Positions 10,744-21,735 of a DNA stretch of 64,000 nucleotides are shown here, one piece after another. The position numbers were made by a program, and so were the translations under genes. Under the pieces are notes generated by a model that had not been told where the DNA came from, ran no database searches, and saw only the letters and a list, made by a program, of their open reading frames with translations. Position 1 is the first letter of the stretch. Every line of letters begins with the position of its first letter. This DNA comes from Chamaecrista fasciculata. Lineage: Eukaryota; Streptophyta; Magnoliopsida; Fabales; Fabaceae. The stretch covers positions 272,394 to 336,393 of the forward strand of contig QANZ01032026.1 in the NCBI GenBank assembly GCA_003254925.1, in the 5' to 3' direction.

Positions 10744-13700
10744 TCATTCTGGTAATGTAATCAATCTTGTAGCAGAATCATACACCATTGCGGTCTCACA
10801 GCTGAGACAAGTTACATCCGATGGTTAAAACAATGGTCAGAATAGTGGAGTGATAATTTTGGTCAATTAATGCAGGGAAGTTTAAAACATACTTTGTGCA
10901 TTTCACTTTGTTGGTAGACCCACCACTTGAAACTGACAATATGGTCCCAAAGAAGGAGGTATTCTCAGTACCACAGTTAGGACAAGGGCCCTATAAAAGT
11001 TAATCTATCAGCACCGAATTCAATAGGCAAAAGTACTAATTTCGTCCCTAAACTTTATACTAACGGTCAATTTCGTCCTTAATCTTTTTTTGTTGTCAAT
11101 TTCATTCTCAATGTTTCACATTTTAGTCAATTTTATCCTTTGACTAACTTCTTTCAATAAATTAACGATAGACTGTATCCTGTTTTTCAATCTGAGTTAG
11201 GATTTGAGTTTCTTTTTCTATCAATTTTACATTATTTATCATTAGTCATGTAGATTTTGTCGATAATATTTGGCTAAAGTAAGAGCAAAGAATAAAATTG
11301 ACCAAAATGTGAAACATTGGGGACGAAATTGACAGTAAAAAACGATTGGGGACGAAATTGACAGTTAGTGTAAAGTTTTGGGACAAAATTAGTACTTTTG
11401 CCAATTCAATATAACTTGAAAGCGACACAATCACTAAATTTATACCTTCAAAATCAAAGAGTCTTGTACAACTGCCTTGGTAAGAGCCTGAGCTAGCCAC
11501 AAGATGAGGGGAACGGCAGCAAACCAAGTTAAAATGAAACTAAAAGGCTCTGGCACCTGCATTCAACAATTCAATTATCTGTTATAATAATATGATCATC
11601 ATCATTATCTGTGGTTGTATTTTTAAACGTATGAAACATTTATACATTAGCCTTATTGTTTCGTAATACATGAAGAATCATACTGCATCAGAGCAACCAA
11701 CTGCATCAGAACACAAAAGGAAAAAAAAAATGTGGAGAACATACCGCTATCAGATAATTGATCTCAAACCCAGTCACATCATCAAGGAAGAAGAACCTAA
11801 AAATAGTGAAAGGAATGAAAAGGCATAAAGTCATGACTAAACAGTAATATCCATATCAGTTGGTTAAGCCAAGAAAATTAAAATATTAAATACTGATAAT
11901 CTTCTCACCAAAAAAAAAAAAAATACTGATAATCTGATATGAAATATTTTAGTTTTATGCTTGTCATATGGCAGGGAACTAGCTGGGATAGCAAAATTTT
12001 ACAGATATATGATCAAGACCCTGCAAGACTACTGATTCAACCAATATCAATCTTCAAGACCAATTTTAGTCACTAAAAGATTATGGAAATAGCATTCGGT
12101 TACAAAACCCATTATGTAAATAACTTGACTGAATTCTTAACTTCTATGGGAAGAATCAAAATTACACAAACAGATTGTTCTTTTAATGGAATCACAATTA
12201 TTATATACTCTATGGGTTGAACAACTGATATCAATGACTAAATCAAACAGCATTCCTTTCTACAAATGCAACTATGCTAATCCAACTGCTAGTGTGTAAA
12301 TAACAAAATATTATTTAATAAATGTGAACATGCCTAGGAATTCTCATAGTGAATGGATATGTCACACATATACTGATCAATTTCAATCATCATTAATCCA
12401 TGCACTTCATACATACATTAGAGAGAGCAAAAGTGACTTACAATCCTAATGCAACGACCGTTGCTGGGATGTTCAGCGAGAGCATCTTTAAATAGTCAAT
12501 TGACAAATCGCTGTAAACCTAGTAAAGGATGATGCTAATTAGAGACAAAAAGATTAGACAGCAGAGTCAAATATTCCTGAATCATTTCAATAAAGCCTAT
12601 AGCCAAAATGCTTTATATGTAATACAAAAGATCTAAATGACTAATTTGTTTGACTTATAAAACAGATCAATTATTAATGACTAATGACAAGAAAATTGCT
12701 CCTGTATATCATTAATATTTGAAAAATTACTAGTTTAATCAACAAGCTAGGATACTTCAACTACTGCTGACATAAAATGACAGTACAGAAATTACAATTA
12801 TCACGCACCTTTTTACTACGAAGACTGCACCGTGGACCCTCAGCCACAATTTCACTTCCTTCTATCTAGAAAACAAAAGTGATATCAGAAAATAACACAG
12901 AAAGTATGACCATCTCTGGTTCAAACTTGTGTTTCGGTTGTCATCATATTTCATATATATACAATTTCACTTCCTTCCATCTAGAAAACAAAAGTGATAT
13001 CAGAAAATAACACAGAAAGTATGACCATCTAAAAAAAGGATAAAGGCCCTGCAGAAATTACTTGTTTTTCCTTGTTTCTGAAGTAACTCTCATAAACTAG
13101 TACTATTTTGATATAAACCTTTAGGAGTAATTGATCGAATTGTTTCGAGATATAAAAAAAAATAGATGAGGTTCAAACTTGTGTTTCGGTTGTCATCATA
13201 TTTCATATAAATATATATGAACCTTTCGTTTCCTTAATTAGTGTGGTGAGAAAATGAGAAAAACAGCGAACCTTTAACCTCAATTTCAAATCATCGAACT
13301 CTTTGTCGTTCATGATTGGGTTTCCAGAAACATAAGCCATAGAAGCTTCCAGAAATTTCTGTTCATCAGAACCTGCGGTGAACCATTAACAAAGACTGCA
13401 TTTAGTTAGGCAATCACATATAGTCATTGTCATGTCACAGCTGCAGTGTTTTGGTTAAATTAAATTTAAGGTCAAAATCTTATATATATAGGTCCCTGAA
13501 GTATAGGGTGACTCCGTTTTGATTCTTAAAGTATTTTTCATTTCATTTGGATCCTTAAAATTACATATTTGTTCCAAATAATCCCTATAGTGATTCGATT
13601 CCATTTCATTTATGCTATTATTTTTGAGCTGGACAACTAACTTTGACGATTTCTCTTTCATATAAATCTTAATAAGTGAATTAACGAAAAGAAAAATAAA

Positions 13701-14484
13701 TATTGCATCACAATCTCATTACTCGATGAGTATTAGTTGTTCAGTTCAGAATAATGGCAAAAACTAGATGGAATCGTGATAGGGACTAATGATGAAAGAA
13801 ATTGAAAGCTTCAAAAACCAACCAAAATTGAATGAAAAATACTTTAGGGATCATATGAAACTCATCTTATGCTTCAGGGACTAATATAAAATTTAGACCT
13901 TAAATTTAAAGTTGATTGGTTCGTACTTAGCATGACAACGCTGCTTCCTTCCCACATGAGTTCTTCCTTGAGATTATCAAATTCCTCATTGGACATAATA
14001 GCCTTCCCCTCGTAATAGAACGCCTGTTGAACAAAACAAACAGCGCCCAATTTCAAAATCAAAGCAAATAAAATGAAGAAATTAGAGGAAAATTAGGGGC
14101 ATATATGTACTTGGAGTGCTTGAAGAAATTCTTGTTCAAGCTCACCGACAGATTTCTTCTCCTTTTTGTCAATACTACAATATTGGAGGATTTTACCATC
14201 CACGACATCGCCTTCTTGAACCTTGCCTGCAAAGGGGAAAAACAGAGAAAATGAAGGAAGAGTACGAGAGAGAAGAAGGAATAGCGAGAATCAGAGACGG
14301 GACCTTGTTCTTGTTGATCAGCGGTGGCCTTGCGAGAAATTAGGCGATGGCGGCGAGGATTGAAGCGAATGAAGTGGCGTCCCGAAGAAGAAGAAGAAGA
14401 AATTGGACTCAAATTCAAGGGTTTAGGGTTCAGAGGAGAGAAGGGAAGAGGGCTTGTTAATGTGAAGACTAATTTGCTAGCCAT
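10744..14484 (-). CDS. PGRL1: PGRL1, chloroplast cyclic electron flow protein
   Basis: Ten exons with GT/AG borders and a continuous frame: 14484-14304, 14226-14111, 14023-13927, 13372-13272, 12865-12809, 12518-12442, 11796-11745, 11556-11446, 10990-10893, 10801-10744, giving 315 residues. Residues 1-60 are a serine/proline-rich transit peptide. Recognisable blocks are GKVQEGDVVDGKILQYCS, YYEGKAIMSNEEFD, GPRCSLRSKKVYSDL and PCPNCGTENTSFFGTILS. Two membrane segments lie near 194-214 and 233-256. Six cysteines at 77, 178, 267, 270, 295 and 298 fall exactly five residues before the six redox-active cysteines I recall for Arabidopsis PGRL1 (82, 183, 272, 275, 300, 303). PGRL1 sits in the thylakoid membrane, binds PGR5 and takes part in ferredoxin-plastoquinone cyclic electron flow. 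The C-terminus is slightly shorter than in Arabidopsis. Introns carry MITEs at 11026 and 13470. It looks intact. Confidence 0.96.
11026..11402. mobile_element. MULE-type MITE in PGRL1 intron 8
   Basis: Ends GGCAAAAGTACTAATTTCGTCC and its inverse are flanked by a perfect 9-bp duplication 'aattcaata' (11017-11025 and 11403-11411). The arms carry repeated 'ggacgaaattgaca' phrases. It has no coding capacity. The same terminal word GGCAAAAG is used at 7088 and 54649. Confidence 0.85.
12847..13030. repeat. Tandem duplication copying the start of PGRL1 exon 5
   Basis: The stretch 12847-12915, which includes the splice acceptor and first codons of exon 5, recurs almost unchanged at 12961-13030 (offset 114). 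A second repeat, 'ggttcaaacttgtgtttcgg..catatttcatata', occurs at about 12919-12957 and 13170-13208. The extra copy lies in intron 4 and retains 'CTAG|ATGGAAGG' on the minus strand. Confidence 0.85.
13470..13899. mobile_element. MULE-type MITE in PGRL1 intron 3
   Basis: Inverted ends start GGTCaaAAT..TATAT and continue to 'gtccctgaag'. They are flanked by the direct duplication 'ttaaatttaa' (13460-13469 and 13900-13909). It belongs to the same family as 10228-10597 by shared subterminal 'cgttttgat..tttttcatt' phrases. No coding capacity. Confidence 0.65.
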
Positions 14485-14509
14485 TTTTAGAGAGAGAGAG
14501 AAAAATTGA

Positions 14510-15027
14510 AGTAAATTGGGAATTGGGGATAATTTTTATTTGGAAATGGAGGGAAAGATGATAAGGCGAAGAAGGAACGAGTGGCGGGAAATGCAACGGC
14601 CAAATTCTGCTTTTGCTTTCAAAGAATATGAAGGTTGGATTATACATATAATTGAGAAAGTTTAAAATATATTTCAGTTTTCAAATTTATTTAAATGTTT
14701 AAATGAGCCAAGATAATATTAGAAATCCAAGATTGAAGGGAAAAATATGTAGAAAAGTGGAAAGTTTGATGTGGGACTAAATTGGAAATAAATTTATTAC
14801 TCACAGACTCAAAATACAATTTTCTCCAACACTCTTATCTCACATACACTCCTATTATTTTATTCTCTCACGCCATTCTCCTTTCTCACTCTCACATACT
14901 CTATTTTAATTTCACAGATGGTGGAAAAATGTAAAGGAGTGCCTCGTGTCATACAAATCATGGGATCTTTATGGAAGTTAAGGATACGACAATGAATCAT
15001 TAGTTGAATCCAGATTGATTACACCAA
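14510..15027. promoter_or_regulatory. Upstream region of PGRL1 and spacer
   Basis: This lies directly 5' of the PGRL1 start codon (14484) and should hold its promoter on the minus strand. No clear TATA box stands out; a GAGA/CT-rich tract ('agagagagagaaaaa') lies immediately upstream of the ATG at 14491-14505, a common feature of chloroplast-gene leaders. The part beyond 14650 is AT-rich without features. Confidence 0.4.
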
Positions 15028-15810
15028 CTGTTGGGATAAATTATATATATATATTATTTTTATCAAGTGCTAAGTCATAAAATATTTAGACGCTATATTA
15101 TTTTTAGGCGTTATATTAATTTTAAGCTGAATAAATTTATCATATTTTGTGTTTTGATAATTGTGAAAATTTTTAGGTTTTAAATATTAAAATATTAATA
15201 GAAAGACTATGTTAAGTCAAATCAGTATATCATACTTATTAAATGAGAAATCAAACTGAATTAAATTTGTGATTATGTGTTAATCTATCTAATAAAAGAA
15301 AGTATCTCCAACTGATTCTTAATCCTTAATTACTGTTCTGATTAAGGAACTGTTTTAAGAAAGTTTTTCATTTATGTGCTGATCATCATATTCTAATCAG
15401 CTCAAGCGCTGATCTCGTTCCATATCATTAACTTAGTGTTATTAACGTTAAGAGATTATGAGCTGACCGTTGAAGCTTTTGTTAGCTGCTAAATTTATAT
15501 TAGGAAACTATTTCTAATTATTTTCTAATTCGCATGTCAATAACTTATACAAGGAAAGATTTTTAATCTTTACTATTTTGACTCTGCATATTGATGTTCA
15601 ACGACTATAATTCATAATTACCAGATGAACAATCATGTAATGATGTTAAGACGTTGAAGAAGGCCAAGGAAAATCGAGAATCATGAAAGATTGTACTGTT
15701 CCTAGTCGTTGGAGAATTCAAGTCTGGAGAAACATTCCTTAAGAAGCTGCTGAGCTGCTCGACTATATAAGCTGAAGAATTCAAATGTTCAAGTTGCTAA
15801 TTTTTTCAAT
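15028..15810 (+). mobile_element. Probable copia 5' LTR
   Basis: The stretch opens TGTTGGGATAAATTATATA, a start typical of plant Ty1/copia LTRs, and carries a TATA-like 'gactatataagctg' near 15758-15770. It lies immediately before the integrase remnant. The inner boundary and second LTR were not found, and the gag/protease region is missing, so this is inferred from position and composition. Confidence 0.4.
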
Positions 15811-15814
15811 TAAT

Positions 15815-17064
15815 TCATTCTGATATTTGCGGTCCAATGTGTGTGAGGGCAAGACACGGAGCTTGGTATTTTATTACCTTTATAGATGATTATTCGCGAT
15901 ATGGTCATGTTTATTTGATCTCGCATGAGTCAGAAGCTCTTGAGTGCTTCAAACGATACATTAATGAAGTCGAGAATCAAATGGACAATAAAATCAAAGC
16001 GTTGCGTACTGATCGAGGTCGTGAATATTTATCTGACCAATTTAAGCAGCTCTGTGAAGAAAAAAAAATAATTAGGCAACTAACTATTCCTGGCACTCCA
16101 CAACAAAATGGGATTGCTGAAAGAAGAAATAGGACTCTTCTAGACATGGTTAGGTCTATGATGGCTCAAGCAAACCTACCAATTTCGTAATGGGGTGATG
16201 CTTTGTTAATTGCGACCTTCATACTTAACCGTGTGCCCTCAAAATCAGTCACATCCACACCCTATTAGTCATGGACCAAACGCAAACCAGATTTAAATAT
16301 CTTACGACCCTGAGGGTCAGCAGCGTATATCCATGACACATCTCATAAGTATGGGAAATTGGGTCCTAGAGGAAAGAAGTGTATCTTTATAAGATATTCT
16401 GCACAATCCAAAGGATACGTTTTCATAGGAGAGAACGAAGATGGAACTATGACTGAAATAGAATCAAGAGACGCAACATATATTGAGACTGAGTTTCCTA
16501 ACAAAGGAGATATTGACCACACTGTTTCATTTTATGAGACAGAAGAACAAGACAGTGCAAAACAAATTGACATACCAGAATCGCCTAGGAATGTCAATAT
16601 GAGTGGGAGCCAAGAAAGGTCAACACCAAGACCTGAACAAAGAAGAAAAGATAATCATATAGCTCCTACCAGAAGGAGTGACAGGGAAAGTGTTCCCAAA
16701 CATTTTCAAATAGATGAAGGAGAATCTTTTATTATTACTCCAGATGGGGATGATGAACCTCGTTCTATGCACGAAGCCTTGTCATGTCCCGCTCGTGAGA
16801 AGTGGAAGAAAGCAATGGAAGATGAAATGGACTCAATGAGGAAGAACCAAGTATGGGAGTTAGTTGATCTTCCAAAAGGGTGCAAAGCCATTGGGAACAA
16901 GTGGATTCTCAAAATTAAACGAAAAGTGGATGGATCAATTGACAAATACAAGGCTCAACTAGTGGCTAAGGGATACACACAACAGAAAGACATTGATTAT
17001 GATGACACGTTCTCACCTGTTGTGCGTTTCAACTCTATTAGACTCATTCTGGCAAATAGAATGA
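15815..17064 (+). pseudogene. Copia-type retrotransposon fragment: integrase core and start of reverse transcriptase
   Basis: The first frame (about 15815-16188) contains the integrase core: WYFITFIDDYSRYGHVY, then RTDRGREYLS and TPQQNGIAERRNRTL, which supply the D, D and E of the catalytic triad. It stops at 16189 (TAA in place of the usual F/YWG context). Reading continues in the same sense with more stops to 16330. Then GPRGKKCIFIRYS..SKGYVFIGE (16359 on) and the beginning of the reverse transcriptase follow: WKKAMEDEMDS, NQVWELVDLPKG, NKWILKIKRK, KAQLVAKGYTQ and DTFSPVVR. The frame ends before the YVDD active site. There is no RNase H and no gag, so this copy cannot move by itself. The domain order integrase then RT marks Ty1/copia rather than Ty3/gypsy. 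Confidence 0.93.
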
Positions 17065-18124
17065 ACTAAAATAGTTAAATAACATCTTAAATTTTGGTTA
17101 CTTTTCAATTTCATTTCATAAAAAATTTAAAAAATTAAATGATAAAATTATTATAAATTATTTTTAATTAGTGTTTTAAAATATAATAATCAAACAAAAA
17201 TTTATTCTTTTTAATAATTTATATTTTATAATTTAAAATAATTTATACTAATATATGGTTAATATATATGGGAGATGATCTTTCTGGCCTTCCTTCTATT
17301 TGTTTTAATTTCTTGCTTTTCAACTCCAGTGATTGCTCTTGCCAAAAAAAAAACAAAGCCCAATAATTATTGTCCATATATATTGTTTTGCACTCCCTAA
17401 TCCCTGCACTCTAGTCATCCATTGTTTTTTTTTGTTGCCTTCTTCAAAGCATGTGATTGTTTTCCTTCTATCTTATATACATATTTGTGTGTGCCTCATA
17501 CAAAATTACTTATTATGAATATGAAAAGTTTAAAATGGAAGACAACTGTTGTTCAGAAAAAACCGCTATCATTTATAAGGACAACTTTTTAGAATATATT
17601 ATTATTTTTCTTTCTCTTTTTTCTTCCTCTATAAAAGGTTTGAGTTGTTTTTGGAGGTTATGCTATTTTTTCATATCTTTATCGGAGGAAAATTACAATC
17701 CTAACAAATAAGTTTGTTGAGATTTCACGAAAAGAAGGAGAGATAAGCTTGTTTTGCTTCTCAAAATTAAGATCAATAGTTTTTCCTTTCTTTGTCCTGA
17801 AAACCTAGATCTATAACTAATTTGTCAGGGTTGTGATTCTCCTCGGATAACACTAGATATGTGGCTGGTGAGTTTTATGCGAGGATGAGACGCGCGTTGG
17901 TCGAGCGTGACTTTGATTCGACCGTCTCGTTACTTTTGCTTTATTTCTTTTTATTTTGAATTCTGATACTTAATCAGTTGTTACCTATTTCATCTGTGAG
18001 CATCAAATCCAAGAACACCTCCATCCCACCGCAAGAACATCCTTCTTGCGAAACACAGATCCCAGTCTTGAAGCGGAAGAGGCAGAGGCTGTGAACGTCA
18101 TGGGGACAGTGAGACCTTTCCAGA
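17065..18124. other. Non-genic spacer
   Basis: Low-complexity AT-rich sequence to about 17720. A less AT-rich stretch at 17820-18130 includes an open frame reading KSKNTSIPPQEHPSCETQIPV and then basic residues before a stop near 18094. I do not recognise it; it may be a fragment of a gene whose rest is lost. Confidence 0.4.
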
Positions 18125-19385
18125 AAAACTAGGTTTTCTCCTTAACATTTGGCCTTTCCTTCTATTGAATCCAATATCATTATTTATTTATTTTCATAGG
18201 GTTAGTTTTAAGAAATTTAAATTTACTGCCACTACTACTAATGCAAGGTTTGTTCGTATTCTTCTAATCTTCATTTTTCTTTTCAATTTCCAGATGATCC
18301 TTAGTTGCTTCAAGCAATCTTGAAAGGCGTGAACCATTTTCTTCTTATATGAATTATGAAATTCATGTTGAATCTTCATTTTTAGTATGGATCTTCTGTA
18401 ATTGTTCTTTCTGAAATTCTCTACAATTGTTGAAGCCAACAAAGTGGTGGGATTATAGAGCATGCTTCACTTACAGGAAGACAAATAATAAGCTAATTGC
18501 TGAGAAATTCAAAGTGGTCAATTACAAGGGATCTAATTTGCTTCATTTTATGTTTATCGTACTTAAAAATTCTTTTCAGGGTTCACTATTGACTTAATAT
18601 GTATCTTCTTTAGTTATATTTCCAACAGACCTAGAGTTGTAACTTGTTCATTCTAACTTATTAATTACCAAGATACTCTAATTGTTTTGCATTCATGAGC
18701 AGGGACTTCTTGTAGTCTTCAGTCCGCTGGTTCTACCATTGATTGGGGATTGTAAGTTAAACCAAACTAACCTAAATGGGAAAGCCAACAACAAGAACTT
18801 ATTAAAAAGCTATAGTAATCTGTTGATGTAAAATACCTCAAGTTATTTTCTTAATGACACTATTCCTTTTGGATTTCTTATTCTTGTATTTTTCTTCAAG
18901 TTCAAATAGCGATAAATGGTGTTCTAAACTAGCTCATTAATCATTCTTGCATGTTGGGTTTAACATTTAACTCCAAGTTAGTTTGGTTTAACTTCAAAAC
19001 CCAGTCACTAAACTTAAATGCTCAAGTGTTGTTTGGCAGGTTGATAATGGTGGTCCGCTTTCTTATTGAGGAAGTATTAAAAGCCTTTTGTAATCGCATG
19101 TTAGGTTTATCTTTCAGACTTTAGTCAGAAAATTTGAATGCTCAAGTGTTTGTCTGCTTTCTAATTGAGGAAATATTATGTTGTGATCATCTTCTATGGA
19201 TCCCTTTCCAAATACTTTTGCTATAACATGTTAATTGTACACTGCTAGTCAAGTAGTCATTATTCATGGTGCAACTTTTCTTCTTTTTTTTTTTTTTTAA
19301 CTTAATTGCATCTAGCTCAAGCACTAGATTTTACATGCTTGACACGTTAAATGCACATAATACGACAAGGTTTCTTTCCATACGT
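18125..19385. repeat. Long direct duplication, left copy
   Basis: Starts 'ggttttctccttaacattt' and shares word order with 20500-21735 throughout, for example 'ccagatgatccttagttgc', 'ttgcttcattttatg' and 'caactttt' plus 'acttaa' near the right end. It is clearly diverged, with many substitutions and small indels. No coding region is recognisable, so it may be intronic or spacer DNA of the polygalacturonase locus. Confidence 0.8.
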
Positions 19386-19644
19386 GCAATTTGTGAATTT
19401 TTTCCTTAAAATTAAATTATATTTGTTCAGATTTCTGGAGTCCTAGAAGCATCAGATAATCGTTTGGACATCTCAATCGAAATGGAAGTATTTGGTTGCA
19501 AAACTAATGCAAAAAGAGCAAAACACTCGTAATCCATACAAAATTACCTACCTAGCTACCCCAATACCCAACACATACATACATACATATGTATATATAT
19601 AAAATTTCAAATACTGATTATCTTTGTTTTTCTCTGTGGCAGCC

Positions 19645-19895
19645 TTGCAAGAATGCCCACGCGGTATGTGTATGAATATAAATACATATGGTTTTTCTCT
19701 CTCACTATATATAGTCATATATACATTCAATTATCTTATGCTTAATTATATTGTTTGCCAGGGTGTGACTTTCTACAAGTGTCGGGATTTGGTGGTTGAG
19801 GGGTTGACGATAAAAAACCTTAACAAATTCATGTGTCATTTTAGAAATCCAACTACGTTAGAGCTTTTGGTGTTAGTGACATGAATTCCATCATT
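19645..19895 (+). pseudogene. Polygalacturonase gene fragment, plus-strand arm of an inverted repeat
   Basis: Contains the end of one exon (PCKNAHA), an intron-like gap with GT at about 19663 and AG at about 19761, then GVTFYKCRDLVVEGLTIKN. Polygalacturonases of glycosyl hydrolase family 28 have a conserved 'LTFYNCKDLVVKNLTIKNAQQ' block at this place, preceded by an intron. They hydrolyse pectin in cell walls. After IKN the frame decays (NKFMCHFRN) and stops at 19882. No catalytic motif (NTD, DD, GHG) is present. Together with 19920-20160 it forms a hairpin. Confidence 0.75.
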
Positions 19896-19919
19896 ATTAG
19901 GACAGTCCAATGGTGCAAC

Positions 19920-20160
19920 CACGATGAAACCATAAGCTCTAACATAGTTTGGATTTCTAGAATGACACATGGATTTGTTGAGCATTTTTTATGGTCAAGT
20001 CCTCAACCACCAAATCCTGACACTTATAGAAAGTCATAGCCTATAGAAACAATATAATTAATCATCAGATATATAATTGAATGTATATAAGAATATATAT
20101 ATATATATGGTGAGAGAGATAAACCATAAATATATACACATATCGTGGGGGCATTCTTGC
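19920..20160 (-). pseudogene. Polygalacturonase gene fragment, minus-strand arm of an inverted repeat
   Basis: Read on the minus strand this repeats the neighbour: KNAP, an intron-like gap, then MTFYKCQDLVVEDLTIKNAQQIHVSF followed by a stop. It is closer to a functional polygalacturonase than the plus-strand arm (it keeps NAQQIHV), which suggests independent decay after the inversion. The splice donor seen in the plus arm (GGTATGTG) reads GATATGTG here. The intervening spacer is only about 25-50 bp. Confidence 0.72.
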
Positions 20161-20231
20161 CTTTATTTTTACTTGTTTAAGCATCTTTGCTAATGTTGTT
20201 GAATCTTGTGAAAACTTACTTTTTGGAATTT

Positions 20232-20490
20232 GAATTTGTACTGAGTCAACGAATCAGTCTATAAATGATTGAAATACATGACTCGGTCTCTGAAATATTA
20301 CAATTGTCAATAGCTTAAAAATTCAAATTTAAGGACTTAAAAGTACAAATTCAGTGACCAAAATGTACAAATTCAGTTCAAGTTCAGGGATCAAATCATC
20401 TCAGGGACCAAATCATTGATGATTGTAATATTGGACCAAGTCATTTATTTTGATTATTTAGAGACTTATTCATTGACTCTGTACAAATTC
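20232..20490. mobile_element. MITE with about 70-bp terminal inverted repeats
   Basis: The left end 'gaatttgtactgagtcaacgaat' and the right end 'attgactctgtacaaattc' are inverted copies. Matching continues inward for about 70 bp, including 'tgactcggtc' opposite 'gaccaagtca'. It sits between the polygalacturonase hairpin and the right duplication copy. Confidence 0.7.
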
Positions 20491-20499
20491 AGTGACTAA

Positions 20500-21735
20500 A
20501 AAGTAAGTTTTCTCCTTAATCTTTGGTCTTTTCCTTCTATTGAATCCAATTTCGTTGTTTATTTATTTTCATAGGTTTAGTTTTAAGAAACTGAAATTTA
20601 CTGCAAGTACTACTAATCCAAGGTTTGTTGGTATTCTTCTAATCATTTTTTTCCAGTTTCCAGATGATCCTTAGTTGCTTCAAGCAATCTTAAAAGGCGT
20701 GAACCTTTTTCCTGTTATATGAATTATGAATGCATGTTGTATGTTCATTTTCAGTCTAGATCTTCTGTAATTATTCTTTCTAAAATTATATCTATAATTG
20801 TAGAAGCCAACAAAGTGATGGGATTATAGGGCATGTTTCACTTACAGGAAGGCAAAAAATTAGCTAATTGCAGAGAAATTGAGAGACTCCAATTACAAGG
20901 GATCCAATTTGCTTCATTTTATGCTTTCATACTTCAAAATTCTTTTCAATGTTCACTATTGACTCAATATCTATCTTCTTTAGTTATATTGCCAACAGAT
21001 TTGGAGTTGTAACGTGTTTACTCTGACTTATGACCAAGATGCTTTAATTGTTTTGCATTCCTGAGTAGGAATTTCTTATAGTCTTCACTCTTCAGTCAGC
21101 TGGTTCTGCCACTGATTGGGGCTTTGGAAGTTAAACCAAAGAACTTATTTAAATCCTAATGTAATATGATGATGTAAAATACCTCAAGTTATTTTCTTAA
21201 TGACCCTCTAATATTTTTGGATATATTATTCTTGTATTTTACTTTATGTTCAAATAGCGATAAATGGCTTTCAAAACTAGCTCAATAATAATCATTAGTG
21301 CTTGTTGGGTTTAACCGTTTAACTCCAAGTTAGCTTGGTTTAACTTTGAAACCCAGTCACTGAACTTAAATTCTCAAGTGTTGGTTGGCAGGTTGATAAA
21401 TGGTGGTATGCTTTCTTGTTGAGGAAGTATTATGTTGCGACCATCTGCGATGGATCCCTGTAAAAAGCCTTTTGTAATCACATGTTAGGTTTAACTTTTA
21501 AACGTCAGTCAGTAAATTTGAATGCTCAAATTTTTGTCTACTTTCTTATTGAGGAAGTATTATGTTGTGACCATGCTATGGATCCCCTCGAAAATGCTTT
21601 TGCTATCACATGTTAATTGTCTGCTACTAGTCATTATTCATGGTGCAACTTTTTTGACTTAACTACATCCAGCTCATGCACTAGATTTTACATGCTTGAG
21701 ACATAAATTGCACATGATATGACAAGCTTCCTTCC
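20500..21735. repeat. Long direct duplication, right copy
   Basis: A diverged copy of 18125-19385 in the same orientation, running from 'agttttctccttaatcttt' to 'gacaagcttccttcca'. No coding region is seen. Confidence 0.8.
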
